A stretch of DNA of 64,000 nucleotides from Candidatus Leptofilum gracile (GTDB lineage Bacteria > Chloroflexota > Anaerolineae > Promineifilales > Promineifilaceae), in assembly GCA_016713825.1 (NCBI GenBank), contig JADJOJ010000006.1:1-64000 (forward strand). Reading direction: 5' to 3'. Both the position numbers and the translations under genes were made by a program. The notes beneath the pieces are model-generated. The model was not told the DNA's origin, searched no databases, and saw only the letters and a list, made by a program, of their open reading frames with translations. Shown here piece after piece: positions 30,045 through 39,274 of the stretch. Position 1 is the first letter of the stretch. Every line of letters starts with the position of its first letter.

Positions 30045-31327
30045 GAGATTACCTGTACCTCGGGAATGGGCACCACAAACTGGCCACCCCACTCACGAAT
30101 AAATGACATTTGCTCTATGATTTCGTCTTTGAAGTTCCAGGGCAAAATGAAGACGTAATCTGGCTGAATCTCGGCAATGCGGTCTGGATGGAAGATGGGA
30201 ATGCGCGTGCCGGGCAAGAATTTACCCTGCTTGTACGGATTGCGATCCACCGTAAAGTCCAGGAAATCGGTGCGGATGCCGCAGTAGTTGAGCAAGGTGT
30301 TGCCTTTGCCAGGCGCCCCATAGCCCACAACCGTTTTGCCTTCACGTTTCGCCTGGATGAGGAACGCCAACAGCTTCCGCTTGGTCTCTTTTACCTGTTC
30401 AGCAAAGTCCGCGTAGGAGCTCATTTCGGTAAAGCCTGCCTCCAGCTCACGTTCGCGCAGAGCAATGAGCCGGTCGGAGAGCGGCTTGGAATCATCATCG
30501 GCGTGGCGGGCGTAAATACGCAGCGACCCACCATGCGTTGGCAGCTCTTCCACATCAAAAATGGTCATGCCGTGTCCGGCAAAAATCTTTTCGGAAGTAA
30601 TCAGGCTAAAGTAGGAAAAATGCTCATGATAGATGGTGTCGAACTGGTTTTCTTCCATAAGCCGCATCAGGTGCGGGAACTCGATGGTGATGACACCCTC
30701 CGGCTTGAGCAGAATTTTGAGACCAGCCACAAAATCATTCAAGTCTGGCACCTGCGCCAGTACGTTGTTTCCGGCAATCAGGTCTGCCTGTTTGCCTTCT
30801 GCGGCCAGTTTGGTGGCACACTCTACACCAAAGAATTCGGTTAGGGTGGGTACACCTATCTCTTCGGCCTTTTTGGCTACATTGAGGGCGGGTTCAATGC
30901 CCAAAACGGGGACATTCTTTTCCACAAAGTATTGCAGCAGGTAGCCATCGTTGCTGGCCACTTCTACCACAAAGCTATCTTTATTCAGCCCAAAGCGATC
31001 GATCATCTGGTGGGTGTAATTTTTCACATGCTCCAGCCAGGAGGTCGCGTATGAAGAGAAGTAGGCATACTCTGTAAAAATATGCTCGGGAGTTACGTAT
31101 TCTTCCAGTTGAACCAGGTAGCAGCTGTCGCAGACATAGACGTAGAGCGGGTAAAACGGTTCCATCTGGTTAAGCTGATCCATGCTGAGGTAGCTTTCGC
31201 ACAGGGGAGACATGCCCAGATCGACAAAGGTATGTTTTAGATTATTGCCGCAAAAGCGGCAGGTTGCTTTGCTAAATGCTTCCAGGCCACTGTTTTCGGC
31301 GGCCGGGTTTGTTTTTAATGAATCCAT
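30041..31327 (-). CDS. Nucleotide-sugar C-methyltransferase (zinc-binding N-domain, class I SAM)
   Basis: 428 residues in the three-part order of TylC3/NovU-type enzymes. The N-terminal zinc domain has CRFCGNN at about 23-26 and VCDSCYLVQLE. The SAM domain has SFVVEVASNDGYLLQYF and ADLIAGNNVLAQVPDLNDF, with HEHFSYFS holding the catalytic His pair. The C-terminal Rossmann domain has TVVGYGAPGKGNTLLNYCG. It would add a methyl branch at C-3 of a 4-keto-6-deoxy sugar. It is coupled by overlap to the 3,5-epimerase. The product would be a branched-chain deoxy sugar. Confidence 0.88.
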   Translation of the reverse strand: MDSLKTNPAAENSGLEAFSKATCRFCGNNLKHTFVDLGMSPLCESYLSMDQLNQMEPFYPLYVYVCDSCYLVQLEEYVTPEHIFTEYAYFSSYATSWLEHVKNYTHQMIDRFGLNKDSFVVEVASNDGYLLQYFVEKNVPVLGIEPALNVAKKAEEIGVPTLTEFFGVECATKLAAEGKQADLIAGNNVLAQVPDLNDFVAGLKILLKPEGVITIEFPHLMRLMEENQFDTIYHEHFSYFSLITSEKIFAGHGMTIFDVEELPTHGGSLRIYARHADDDSKPLSDRLIALRERELEAGFTEMSSYADFAEQVKETKRKLLAFLIQAKREGKTVVGYGAPGKGNTLLNYCGIRTDFLDFTVDRNPYKQGKFLPGTRIPIFHPDRIAEIQPDYVFILPWNFKDEIIEQMSFIREWGGQFVVPIPEVQVIS

Positions 31328-31521
31328 CGCGTACTCTCTTTTTGTTTTAGGATTTAAGCAGTATATGAGCTGTGGCTAGTGTTGCGCTAGGCCACTGGCC
31401 TGGCGCAGTCAGGGGTGGGGTCAGGGCGACTGCGTAAATCCTGTGTTTAATCCCGTTAAGATTGGACCAGTTTGAAGCTTGATCAGTTTCAAACTGGCGC
31501 AATCAGTAAACGAGCTATTTA

Positions 31522-32568
31522 TCAGGCAGATTCTGCCATTTGTTCTTCACGCCAGCGCAGGTCTTCGCCTAAACGGCCGCTTGCCAACAATTCCTTGATG
31601 TGAGAAATGCGCTTGTAGCGAGGGCCTTCAAAATCTTCACGCTTCAAACCAACTTTCTGGAATTCAGCGTACAGCTGGGCGACACCCTTTTCCACCGTCC
31701 ATTGCGGCTGGAACTCAGGCAGAACCCGGGCAATCTTGTCAAAGTTAACGCGATAGGTTCGTTTGTCTGGCCCAGCATCTTCGGCATACTCAATACGCGT
31801 ATCAGGAATATAGGCCTGAACGATTTCGGCCAGTTCGCGAATGCGGTAATTTTCTTCATTGCGGCCCACGTTAAAAGCTTCATTGTGAACAACTTCACGC
31901 GGCGCATTCAAAACAGCGATAAAGGCACGGCAAATATCTTCGGCATGCACCAACGGCCGCCACGGCGTGCCGTCGCTCTTCATATAGACCAGGCCAATGG
32001 TGAGCGCATAAGCAACCAGGTTGTTTACCACCAGGTCAAAGCGGGGGCGGGGGGAGTGGCCGTAAGCCGTAGCATTGCGTAAATAGGTGGGCGAAAAAGT
32101 ATCATCTGCCAGCTTGGCCAGATCTTGTTCCACCAACACTTTGGAATGGCCATAAGGCGTTACAGGGTTAAAAGAGGCTTCTTCGGTTAGCGCATCATCT
32201 CCGGCGGCCCCGTAGGTGCTGCAGGAAGACGAAAACAGAAAACGGCTGCAACCCGCTTCCTTGGCCAGTTCGGCCAGGCGGACAGACGCTTTGTGGTTAA
32301 TCTCATAGGTCAGGTCCGGATTCAGGTTGCCGATTGGGTCATTTGAAAGTCCGGCCAGGTGAAGCACGGCGTCAAAACCTTGCAAATCGGCCAACTCAAC
32401 GTCCCGCATATCTTTTTTGATTTCCGGGATTTCTACCGGCGGGTCGCCAAAAGCGCATTCAGCAAAGATGTCGCTGTCTATACCAACAACTTCGTGACCT
32501 TCGGCCAACAACATTGGCACCATGATGGGCCCAATATAGCCCTTATGACCAGTTAATAGTAACTTCAT
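31522..32568 (-). CDS. NAD-dependent sugar epimerase/dehydratase (extended SDR)
   Basis: 348 residues from ATG 32568, with GGAGGA 10 nt upstream; this start overlaps the end of the GT2 gene by 26 nt. Glycine-rich LLLTGHKGYIGPIM, VLHLAGLSNDPIGN, FSSSCSTYGAAGDD and the YGHSK catalytic pair. C-terminal EAFNVGRNEENYRI and RVNFDKIARVLPEFQPQWT fit nucleotide-sugar 4-reductase/epimerases that work with C-methyltransferases. The exact reaction cannot be fixed. The spacer before the methyltransferase (31328-31521) contains two hairpins. Confidence 0.85.
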   Translation of the reverse strand: MKLLLTGHKGYIGPIMVPMLLAEGHEVVGIDSDIFAECAFGDPPVEIPEIKKDMRDVELADLQGFDAVLHLAGLSNDPIGNLNPDLTYEINHKASVRLAELAKEAGCSRFLFSSSCSTYGAAGDDALTEEASFNPVTPYGHSKVLVEQDLAKLADDTFSPTYLRNATAYGHSPRPRFDLVVNNLVAYALTIGLVYMKSDGTPWRPLVHAEDICRAFIAVLNAPREVVHNEAFNVGRNEENYRIRELAEIVQAYIPDTRIEYAEDAGPDKRTYRVNFDKIARVLPEFQPQWTVEKGVAQLYAEFQKVGLKREDFEGPRYKRISHIKELLASGRLGEDLRWREEQMAESA

Positions 32569-33466
32569 ATAATTGTTTCCTCCATTCTTTGGAATGTGCG
32601 AGCATGTAAAATGCAACTAAAAGGTCTTTTGTTAGGTTTTTGCCAAAACGTAAGGCCCATTCAAACATAAATAAATAACAACGCATCTGTTCATAACGGG
32701 AAATGGGGCTGCGTTTGATTGTTTTAAAGTAATCGAAAAACTGCATCCACCAGGGGAAAACAATTTTGCCCTTTATTGAAGGATCAAACCAGGCCATCCG
32801 CGTCCGCCAGTCTAAGTAGACATTTTTTTCATGGAAGCGTTTGTAAAACAGGTATTGAGGGATTTCATGAAATTTCCCATGAATAGCCAGCTCGGCTAAG
32901 AGCGTTCGGTCAGAATTGGTGTAGTTTTGTTGTAATCGAGTTTTCTGCAAAACGTCTGAGCGAATCAACCCATAGGTTTGCTCACAGCTATCTTTGGCAA
33001 TAGCCATCGCTCTGAATCGACTAAAGGATTTTTCTGCATTAGGTTCCTCTACGATGGCTCTGCCCATTTCATCGCCTTCACCATCAATTTTTATGGTTTT
33101 AGGAAAGCAAAGGACAATATCTGGGTTTTCCTCAAGAACTTTAACGCATTCTTCAATCAACGTGGGAGCACAAATATCGTCGTCGGCTGCCCAACGAAAG
33201 TATTTGCCACGAGACATTCTGAAAGTTTGGTTTTCGTTGTTGGCCCCACCAATATTGGTAGCATTGCGATGATAGCGTATCCGCGCATCTTGCTCTGCAT
33301 AACGAAGGCAGATTTCGGCCGTATGGTCAGTTGAGGCATTATCGGAAATGATAATCTCAAAATCCGTAAATGTTTGACCAAGAAGAGAGTTAAGGGCTTC
33401 TTCGAGATATTGTTCGCCGTTGTAAACTGCCAGGCCAATGCTTACCAATGGTTGTTCTGTTGACAT
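32543..33466 (-). CDS. Glycosyltransferase family 2
   Basis: 307 residues. ATG 33466 is preferred for its AAGGAG site; the longer frame starts 27 nt earlier. Motifs: VSIGLAVYNGEQYLEEAL, FEIIISDNASTDHTAEI, GGANNENQTFRMSRGKYFRWAADDDICAPTLI (DDD metal site) and a basic aromatic C-terminus. It is the first gene of the long minus-strand operon, preceded by a 560-nt spacer. Confidence 0.88.
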   Translation of the reverse strand: MSTEQPLVSIGLAVYNGEQYLEEALNSLLGQTFTDFEIIISDNASTDHTAEICLRYAEQDARIRYHRNATNIGGANNENQTFRMSRGKYFRWAADDDICAPTLIEECVKVLEENPDIVLCFPKTIKIDGEGDEMGRAIVEEPNAEKSFSRFRAMAIAKDSCEQTYGLIRSDVLQKTRLQQNYTNSDRTLLAELAIHGKFHEIPQYLFYKRFHEKNVYLDWRTRMAWFDPSIKGKIVFPWWMQFFDYFKTIKRSPISRYEQMRCYLFMFEWALRFGKNLTKDLLVAFYMLAHSKEWRKQLYEVTINWS

Positions 33467-34026
33467 TTTGTCCCTCTCCTTACTGTTTAGCATTCCACGA
33501 TGAATGGAGATTACTATAAAGACAGATCCTTACGAAGATTTGAACTATGTAAAAGCCGGAAAGCCCTTTCAAAAAATCAGCGTCATTTCTCCTGCTTTTA
33601 CTTGAGCACACGACAGAGAAATTGCCTTCCGATTTTCAAAGAACTTTCTGTAATTTGCTTCATTACAATTCTTATATTAATGATTTAGAGAGACTTTGCC
33701 TACGCGCGAAAATAGTGAAGAAGCGTGTGCTTTTTCAAAGTCTTTCTCGAAATATTCATAAGATACAGCAGAAGAAAATTAAGGGTTGTGGAATTAACTG
33801 GAATGTTTTTGCGATGGAGCCAATTCTCATCTTAATCGGCTCTGGTATCCGCATCCCTTGATTGACACTGTGCTTAGGCAGCGGGTGGGATGGGAGTCCA
33901 CTGTCTAAACCAAAAGGGTCTTAATACTTACTATTATCTATTCTTAACTAACAAATAAGCTTACTATGAAAACACAGAATCCATTTTGCAGTTAACGGGT
34001 GCTTTTTCTGTGTTTTGACGCTAAAT
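33467..34026. other. Gene-free AT-rich spacer upstream of the EPS operon
   Basis: No frame longer than about 80 codons and none with a convincing ribosome site. It should carry the promoter of the minus-strand EPS operon. An 11-bp perfect inverted repeat (AAAACACAGAA at 33969-33979, TTCTGTGTTTT at 34006-34016) sits near its right end. Confidence 0.5.
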
Positions 34027-34076
34027 AAAAGCGGGAGAAGTGATTTTGCGTGTTGCAAAAATTCTCCCGCTTTTTT
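34027..34076 (-). terminator. Intrinsic terminator, probably bidirectional
   Basis: Arms AAAAGCGGGAGAA (34027-34039) and TTCTCCCGCTTTT (34062-34074), 13 bp perfect. They are followed by T-rich sequence on the plus strand and TTTTATTT on the minus strand. It lies 23 nt beyond the stop of the 34099-36987 gene, which it should terminate. Confidence 0.8.
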
Positions 34077-34098
34077 CTTTATGTGCTTAACTATTCAG

Positions 34099-36987
34099 CT
34101 AGTTTGAATTGCCACCACCAAAATTATCCAGGATGGTGCCAGGTGCATTCAAGTTGAATAAGCCAATGTAGCCGTTGCTGGTGGCATACGGCCAGCTAGA
34201 GACATCGCGAACGCCAATGGAGCTGCCATTTTTGAATATTTCTACGGTGCCATTTGCGCTGACGGTTGCGCCAAACTGATCGTTGTTGGCAAAGGTGACG
34301 GGGATGCTGCTGCCGTGCTGTGTCCAACCGCCGAAGCTGGTGTAGGTCCACACCTGAACGCGCTGGTTGCCTGGGTCGTAGAGTACGTCAATCAGGCCAG
34401 CGCCGTACCCGCTGCCACTTTGGCCTTTGAGAATGAGGCCAATTTCGGTGCTGCCGGAATCAATGGATAGCAGGGTAACGAAGGCTTCCTGGTTGGCGCC
34501 AAAGCTGCTGCCGCTCCAGTAGATGTCTTCGTCGTAGCCAATGTCTAAACGGCCGTTTGCCACTGCATACCCACTCGTGCTGCCAGCCCAACTGTTGCCA
34601 ATTGGCCCATTGGCGCGATTAAAATCGTCCAGGATGCCCGTAGCCGGGAAGCCCCCGCTTGGCGGCGTGGTGGCCGTGGCGGTTGGTGTAGGGGGAACGG
34701 CCGTTGCCGTGGGCTGTACCGGGGTGGCCGTTGCCGTAGGCACAACCGTGGTGGCCGTGGCCGTGGGCGTGGGCTGTACCGGCGTAGCCGTTGGGGCAAC
34801 TGTGGTGGCCGTGGGCTGCACCGCTGTGGCGGTAGCGGTTGGCGCAACCGTAGTAGCGGTCGGCGGTACAGATGTAGCGGTTGGCGGCATTGGCGTGTTT
34901 GTCGCGGTGGGTGCTGGCGCTGCTCCCACCGTGCCGCCACCGAAGTTGTCTAGCACAGCATTGGAAGCGTTGAGATTGAACAAACCGATGTAGCCACCGT
35001 TGGCCGCATAAGGCCAGTTAGATACGCTGCGCACGCCAATTGAACTGCCATTTTTGAAGATTTCTACGTTGCCATCCACCGTGGCGCGGGCACCAAATTG
35101 ATCATTGTTGGCAAAGGTGACCGGAATGCTGGTTCCTTGCAGCCGCCAGCCAGATGAGGTGGCATAGGTCCACACCTGAACGCGCTGGCTGCTCGGGTCA
35201 TAGACAACATCAATGAGACCGGTGCCGTACCCGCTGCCGCTTTGGCCTTTAAGAATAAGGCCAATTTCTGAGCTGTTGGCACCGATGGAAAGCAGCGTGA
35301 CGTACGCTTCCTGGTTGGCGGCAAAGCTGCTGCTGCTCCAGTAGATATCTTCGTCGTTGCCGACATCCAAACGGCCGTTAGCAATGGTATACCCGGCGGT
35401 GTTACCCGCCCAGCTGCTGCCTACGGGGCCGTTGGCGCGGTTAAAATCGTCCAGGATGCCCGTGGTGGGGAAGCCAGAGACGGTAGGCACGGTGGCGGTG
35501 GCCGTTGGCGTAGCCGTTGGGCCAGTAGCGGTAGCGGTCGCCGTGGGGCCGATGGCGGTTGCCGTTGGCACTGGCGTTTGGTTCAATGGCAGTGGATTAC
35601 AGTTAGACAGCTGCACACTGAAGTCGATCGCTGGCGAGACGCCGTCGATTGTTTCAATCATGGCCCCGTTTTCGGGGGGAGTCAACGAAATCGTATGGCT
35701 TTGACCTGGTTGCAAGTAGGTTTCGCGCCAGACATCGGTGCCCCGTTCCCATTCAATGATGAGAACCAGACCGGAGACGGCCGTAACCTGACATCCATTG
35801 GCCCAGGCACCCATGTAGGGGTACTGAAGTTCACCCTGATAGTTGTACACAGTTCTGGAGCTGCCACCGGCGCGGGCATTGTTTGAATAAGCTGCCCACT
35901 CAGGCCAGACAATTACAGCGCCTAGCCAGTCGCTACTGGTGCAGTTGGTGATATTACAGCGCCAGTAAGTGGCAACGGAATCAACAACTTCACAAGTCAG
36001 CGGGTCGGTACAATCGGCACCGGCGGTGGTTGTGGGGGTGGGTGGGGTGGTGCCCACAGCCGTTGGTGAGGCAATTGGCGTTGGGGTGACCGGGCTGCTG
36101 GTATAGGTGTAGGAGAAAGCGTTGTTGCTCTGAACGCTGATCACTTCGCCAGCTGCCAGGCCAGAAACCGTGTAGGTTTGCCCGGCAGACAGGGTGGAGA
36201 GCACGCGGTGCGAAGCGGCGTTGGGCAACCCGGCGTAAATCCCGGCCGAGCCGGAAACGATGGTGATGGTCATGCCCGAAGCGGCCGTATCTGGCAGGTA
36301 AATTCCGGCCGAAACGGTGTACCCCAGGCGTGTGTTAACCGGGTTCAGGTTAGCCGGCCAAACAGCCGCATGCCCGGTGGTGGAGCTACCCCAACCACAG
36401 GGGGAGCTGGTGCAGTTCCAGGTAACCAATTGCGAAGCAAAGGCAGAAGGTTCCCCTGTGCTAACAGCAGTTGGTTCTACGGTGGAAACGGCCGTTGCCG
36501 TTGCTTCCGGCGTTGGGGTATTGGCGCTGCTTTCGTTAAGCGTATAGCCAAACGTGCTGCCACCCTGCACGCTAATCACTTCACCGGCCGTAACGCCCGT
36601 AATGGCGTACGCACTGCCTACAGACAGCGTCGTCAAGACTCTGTGAGAAGCACCGTTGGGCAAGCCTGCATAAACCGTAGCCGAGCCAGACGTAAGGGTA
36701 ATGGATACGCCGGAGCTGTTTTCTGCGGGCAGGTAAATATTTTCTGACACGGTATAACCCAGCCGATTGTTCACGGCAGCCAGAGGAGCTGGCCAAACAA
36801 CTGCCTGCCCGCTGAGGGAGCTGCCCCAATTACAAGGAGAGCTGGTGCAGTTCCACGTTACCAGCTGTGATGTCTCATCAGTCTGGGCAAAAATGTTGCT
36901 GCTAAAGTGTGGCAGCAAGGCCATCAATAGCGCCAGAAAAATTGCGTAAATATACCGGGGATGATGTGCTGTCGTTGATTTTTTCAT
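34099..36987 (-). CDS. Large secreted modular repeat protein (962 aa)
   Basis: Signal peptide at residues 1-34 (ALLMALLPHFSSNIFAQ). Two near-identical modules of about 115 residues follow (residues about 38-150 and 185-300), each beginning SQLVTWNCTSSPC and containing NRLGYTVS or TRLGYTVS, ASHRVLTTLS or ASHRVLSTLS and GEVISVQ. A diverged third unit (about 340-470) has NITNCTSSDW. The C-terminal half has two copies of a roughly 180-residue LamG/concanavalin-like module starting TGILDDFNRANGP and ending LDNFGGG. Thr/Pro-rich TAT linkers separate the modules. There is no enzyme motif. Probably a cell-surface or matrix glycan-binding protein, secreted by Sec. The duplicated modules suggest recent internal duplication. 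Confidence 0.8.
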   Translation of the reverse strand: MKKSTTAHHPRYIYAIFLALLMALLPHFSSNIFAQTDETSQLVTWNCTSSPCNWGSSLSGQAVVWPAPLAAVNNRLGYTVSENIYLPAENSSGVSITLTSGSATVYAGLPNGASHRVLTTLSVGSAYAITGVTAGEVISVQGGSTFGYTLNESSANTPTPEATATAVSTVEPTAVSTGEPSAFASQLVTWNCTSSPCGWGSSTTGHAAVWPANLNPVNTRLGYTVSAGIYLPDTAASGMTITIVSGSAGIYAGLPNAASHRVLSTLSAGQTYTVSGLAAGEVISVQSNNAFSYTYTSSPVTPTPIASPTAVGTTPPTPTTTAGADCTDPLTCEVVDSVATYWRCNITNCTSSDWLGAVIVWPEWAAYSNNARAGGSSRTVYNYQGELQYPYMGAWANGCQVTAVSGLVLIIEWERGTDVWRETYLQPGQSHTISLTPPENGAMIETIDGVSPAIDFSVQLSNCNPLPLNQTPVPTATAIGPTATATATGPTATPTATATVPTVSGFPTTGILDDFNRANGPVGSSWAGNTAGYTIANGRLDVGNDEDIYWSSSSFAANQEAYVTLLSIGANSSEIGLILKGQSGSGYGTGLIDVVYDPSSQRVQVWTYATSSGWRLQGTSIPVTFANNDQFGARATVDGNVEIFKNGSSIGVRSVSNWPYAANGGYIGLFNLNASNAVLDNFGGGTVGAAPAPTATNTPMPPTATSVPPTATTVAPTATATAVQPTATTVAPTATPVQPTPTATATTVVPTATATPVQPTATAVPPTPTATATTPPSGGFPATGILDDFNRANGPIGNSWAGSTSGYAVANGRLDIGYDEDIYWSGSSFGANQEAFVTLLSIDSGSTEIGLILKGQSGSGYGAGLIDVLYDPGNQRVQVWTYTSFGGWTQHGSSIPVTFANNDQFGATVSANGTVEIFKNGSSIGVRDVSSWPYATSNGYIGLFNLNAPGTILDNFGGGNSN

Positions 36988-37695
36988 TTGATACCTGTGG
37001 TTATGATGCTGACTATGACGATATATTGATACGGTTGATAAACTAGTTACTTCCTATAATTGATTGACTTAGTTTGAGGAGGCACACACCGTGCCCTTTT
37101 ACTAATTAACCTTCGCTAGACTAGACGGCCACGCTTACGCTCTGTCTTACGCGTGCGCTGCCCGCCAAAACCGTTCCCCCATTTGCGCGGTGGGCGCAAT
37201 ACAATTTGCTGGGGTTTATGAAAGAAATCTGAGTTTGACGCCTTATGCTGTGAAGGCACCGTGAATATAGATTTTTAACCGATGGTCTCCACATCTGTTT
37301 GGGGCTACATGTTATGTTGAGTTTGCCCCGTTTTTTCCTCGTTTTTCGCCATTTTTCATAAAAGTTGCAAAAAAATATGGCCATGCAAACGGCCGTTTCC
37401 CGGCAATAGGTCAAACGGCCTATAACCCATTTCCTATTCAACCCACCAGGACCTCTCCTTATAGTGCCAGCCAAACCGATTCAGCTGCCCAAGCGCAATA
37501 GCCCAAAACAAAGTGGTTCCATGAAGGTACTGAACTGTGTTTGGCAGAAGGAGAATAGTCAATGAGATAGAAGCAAAACCCGTGTGAAACATTGCGCCCA
37601 CCTTAGTCGTGAAGAAGCTAAACGTGGCAAATGAAATACATCGTGAAGAAGTGTATTTTCATCAGTTAGCGTAACAAAATAGGAGCAGAAAAAAA
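36988..37695. other. Divergent intergenic region (708 nt)
   Basis: Separates two divergently transcribed secreted-protein genes, so it must carry promoters for both. It holds a 14-bp palindrome AAACGGCCGTTT at 37387-37398 (an ACGGCCGT copy in non-coding DNA). A short direct repeat CGTGAAGAAG (37608 and 37643) and an imperfect hairpin TGAAATAC/GTATTTTCA lie shortly before the plus-strand gene. I see no supportable gene; the 117-codon minus frame here lacks a ribosome site and resembles nothing. Confidence 0.5.
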
Positions 37696-39195
37696 ATGAA
37701 GATGCAGAATAAGCGCGCCGAGCGAGATCCGCTGCTGGCGCCATCCACCAACCAACTCAAAAAGTTTGTTCAACGTTTTCCTACATTATTTATCGTAATT
37801 GTTGGGCTTGTCTTTGTGGCACAGATGGCCCTGTTTGCCAGCACCTTGTTTGCTCAGAACGAGCAAATTTCTGTGGCCGGCGGCGAGACACTGGTTGTCG
37901 ATTGTGAAGGGCGCGGGTTTAGAGTCGAGCGGATTTCGCGCACCCGGCTGAGCCTGGAGTGTTCCCCGGTTCGGGGGGGCACCACGCCACAGCCAACAGC
38001 AACGGCCGTACCAACCGACCTACCCCCAACGGCAACCCCAATACCGCCAACCGACCCCACCGCAACACCCCAACCACAGCCAACCACACCGCCATCGGGC
38101 AATGTCTCTTTCCTTTCTACGTTTGATGGCGACCCCGCTTCGCCATTACCCTGGACGCAGGTAAGCGATTTTTCTAACTGGGATGTAACGGTGCACCGCC
38201 GCAGTACCAGCCTGACCATGCAAGGTATTCAGGCCCATCACGGACCGAACTGTGAACCCCCCACCGAAAACACGCATTACAATGACACCTATGAAGGAGC
38301 CGTGTTCCTGTGCAAGAACCATGTCATGACGGCCGTTAACGATGATGGCTACGGCGTCATTTATCTGACCCCTAACCAGATTCTAGACTTCTCCAATGGC
38401 CAGGAAGCGGTCGTGCGGTTTGATATGAGCACGCTAAAAACGTCTAGCCGCGACTGGGTTAACATCTGGATTTCTCCCTATGATGAACATTTGCAGCTGC
38501 CTCTGGAGTTCAATGTTGATCTGCAAGGGCCGCCCCGAAACGCTATCCAAATTGATTTGTCGCCAGAAATGGCCTTTATTCCCACCATCACCCGCAATGG
38601 GTCTAGCACCAAGTATCAGTTTGGGGCCAACGGCGTCAACTGGTGGGTGGGTTACGATGATTTCTTCACCCCAGACGCACGCCAGCGCCAAACGTTTGAG
38701 CTGCGCATCAGCCAAACGCGCCTGAAGTTCTGTATGCCAGACCATAACTTCTGCTGGATTGATATGCCGCTTCAGGCCCCCCTCACCTGGGACCAGGGCA
38801 TTATCCAGTTTGGTCACCACAGCTACACGCCCACCAAGGATAATTCTGGCACGCCCAATACCTGGCACTGGGACAATTTTGAGATTGAAAATGGGATTCC
38901 CTTTACCATCATCAAAAGCGACCGGCGCTATGTGGATAGTTCAGCCAACATGGTGCAGCTAAACCAACCTGCGCCAGCGGGGGCACACTTGCGCTTTGCG
39001 GCCATTGGCCAAAGTGTAGAGGTGTCGTTTGATGGCGGTGCCACCTGGCAGGCGGCTCAGAAAAATCCGCAGGGGAACGATCGATACCACTTTTCTAGTT
39101 ACTGGACGCCCATTCCGGCGGGCAGTACGCAGGTATTGTTCCGAGCCAGTGGTGGGGGCTGGCAGGCCCGCGACATTACGGTGTGGGCTCGTTAA
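37696..39195 (+). CDS. Secreted beta-sandwich protein, paralogue of the 9.1-10.5 kb gene
   Basis: 499 residues; ATG with AGGAGC about 10 nt upstream. Single N-terminal helix near 34-55 (LFIVIVGLVFVAQMALF), then a Thr/Pro linker (about 100-135). The main domain (140-400) has NVSFLSTFDGD, TMQGIQAHHGPNCEPP, VFLCKNHVMTAVN, VVRFDMSTL, VNIWISPYDEHLQLP and WHWDNFEI. The C-terminal domain of about 80 residues resembles CBM-type beta-sandwiches (FAAIGQSVEVSFDGGATWQ). It is the only intact copy of this family here. Binding or cleavage of glycans is plausible but unproven. One of three plus-strand genes after 1 kb. Confidence 0.7.
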   Translation: MKMQNKRAERDPLLAPSTNQLKKFVQRFPTLFIVIVGLVFVAQMALFASTLFAQNEQISVAGGETLVVDCEGRGFRVERISRTRLSLECSPVRGGTTPQPTATAVPTDLPPTATPIPPTDPTATPQPQPTTPPSGNVSFLSTFDGDPASPLPWTQVSDFSNWDVTVHRRSTSLTMQGIQAHHGPNCEPPTENTHYNDTYEGAVFLCKNHVMTAVNDDGYGVIYLTPNQILDFSNGQEAVVRFDMSTLKTSSRDWVNIWISPYDEHLQLPLEFNVDLQGPPRNAIQIDLSPEMAFIPTITRNGSSTKYQFGANGVNWWVGYDDFFTPDARQRQTFELRISQTRLKFCMPDHNFCWIDMPLQAPLTWDQGIIQFGHHSYTPTKDNSGTPNTWHWDNFEIENGIPFTIIKSDRRYVDSSANMVQLNQPAPAGAHLRFAAIGQSVEVSFDGGATWQAAQKNPQGNDRYHFSSYWTPIPAGSTQVLFRASGGGWQARDITVWAR

Positions 39196-39235
39196 TCGGC
39201 TTTCTGGCCTGGTAGGCCGTTTATAAGCAGGTAGT

Positions 39236-39274
39236 GTTGTCCAGCTATTGGTTCTGTGTCAGTAGCTGGACAAC
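39236..39274. repeat. Hairpin at the convergent gene junction
   Basis: Perfect 12-bp arms GTTGTCCAGCTA / TAGCTGGACAAC around the stop of the SGNH hydrolase gene, between convergent genes. It may act as a weak bidirectional terminator, but no clear T-tract follows. Confidence 0.5.

Noticed and set aside
33467..34026. Short plus-strand frames upstream of the EPS operon
   Set aside because: All under 80 codons, without ribosome sites, in AT-rich spacer DNA.
34672..34920. Low-complexity tandem DNA in the 34.7-34.9 kb region as a microsatellite or CRISPR-like array
   Set aside because: It is the coding sequence of a Thr/Pro/Ala linker with irregular unit lengths and no spacers.
37121..37474. A 117-codon minus-strand frame in the divergent spacer
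   Set aside because: No ribosome site, no recognisable domain, atypical composition; it occupies the presumed promoter region.
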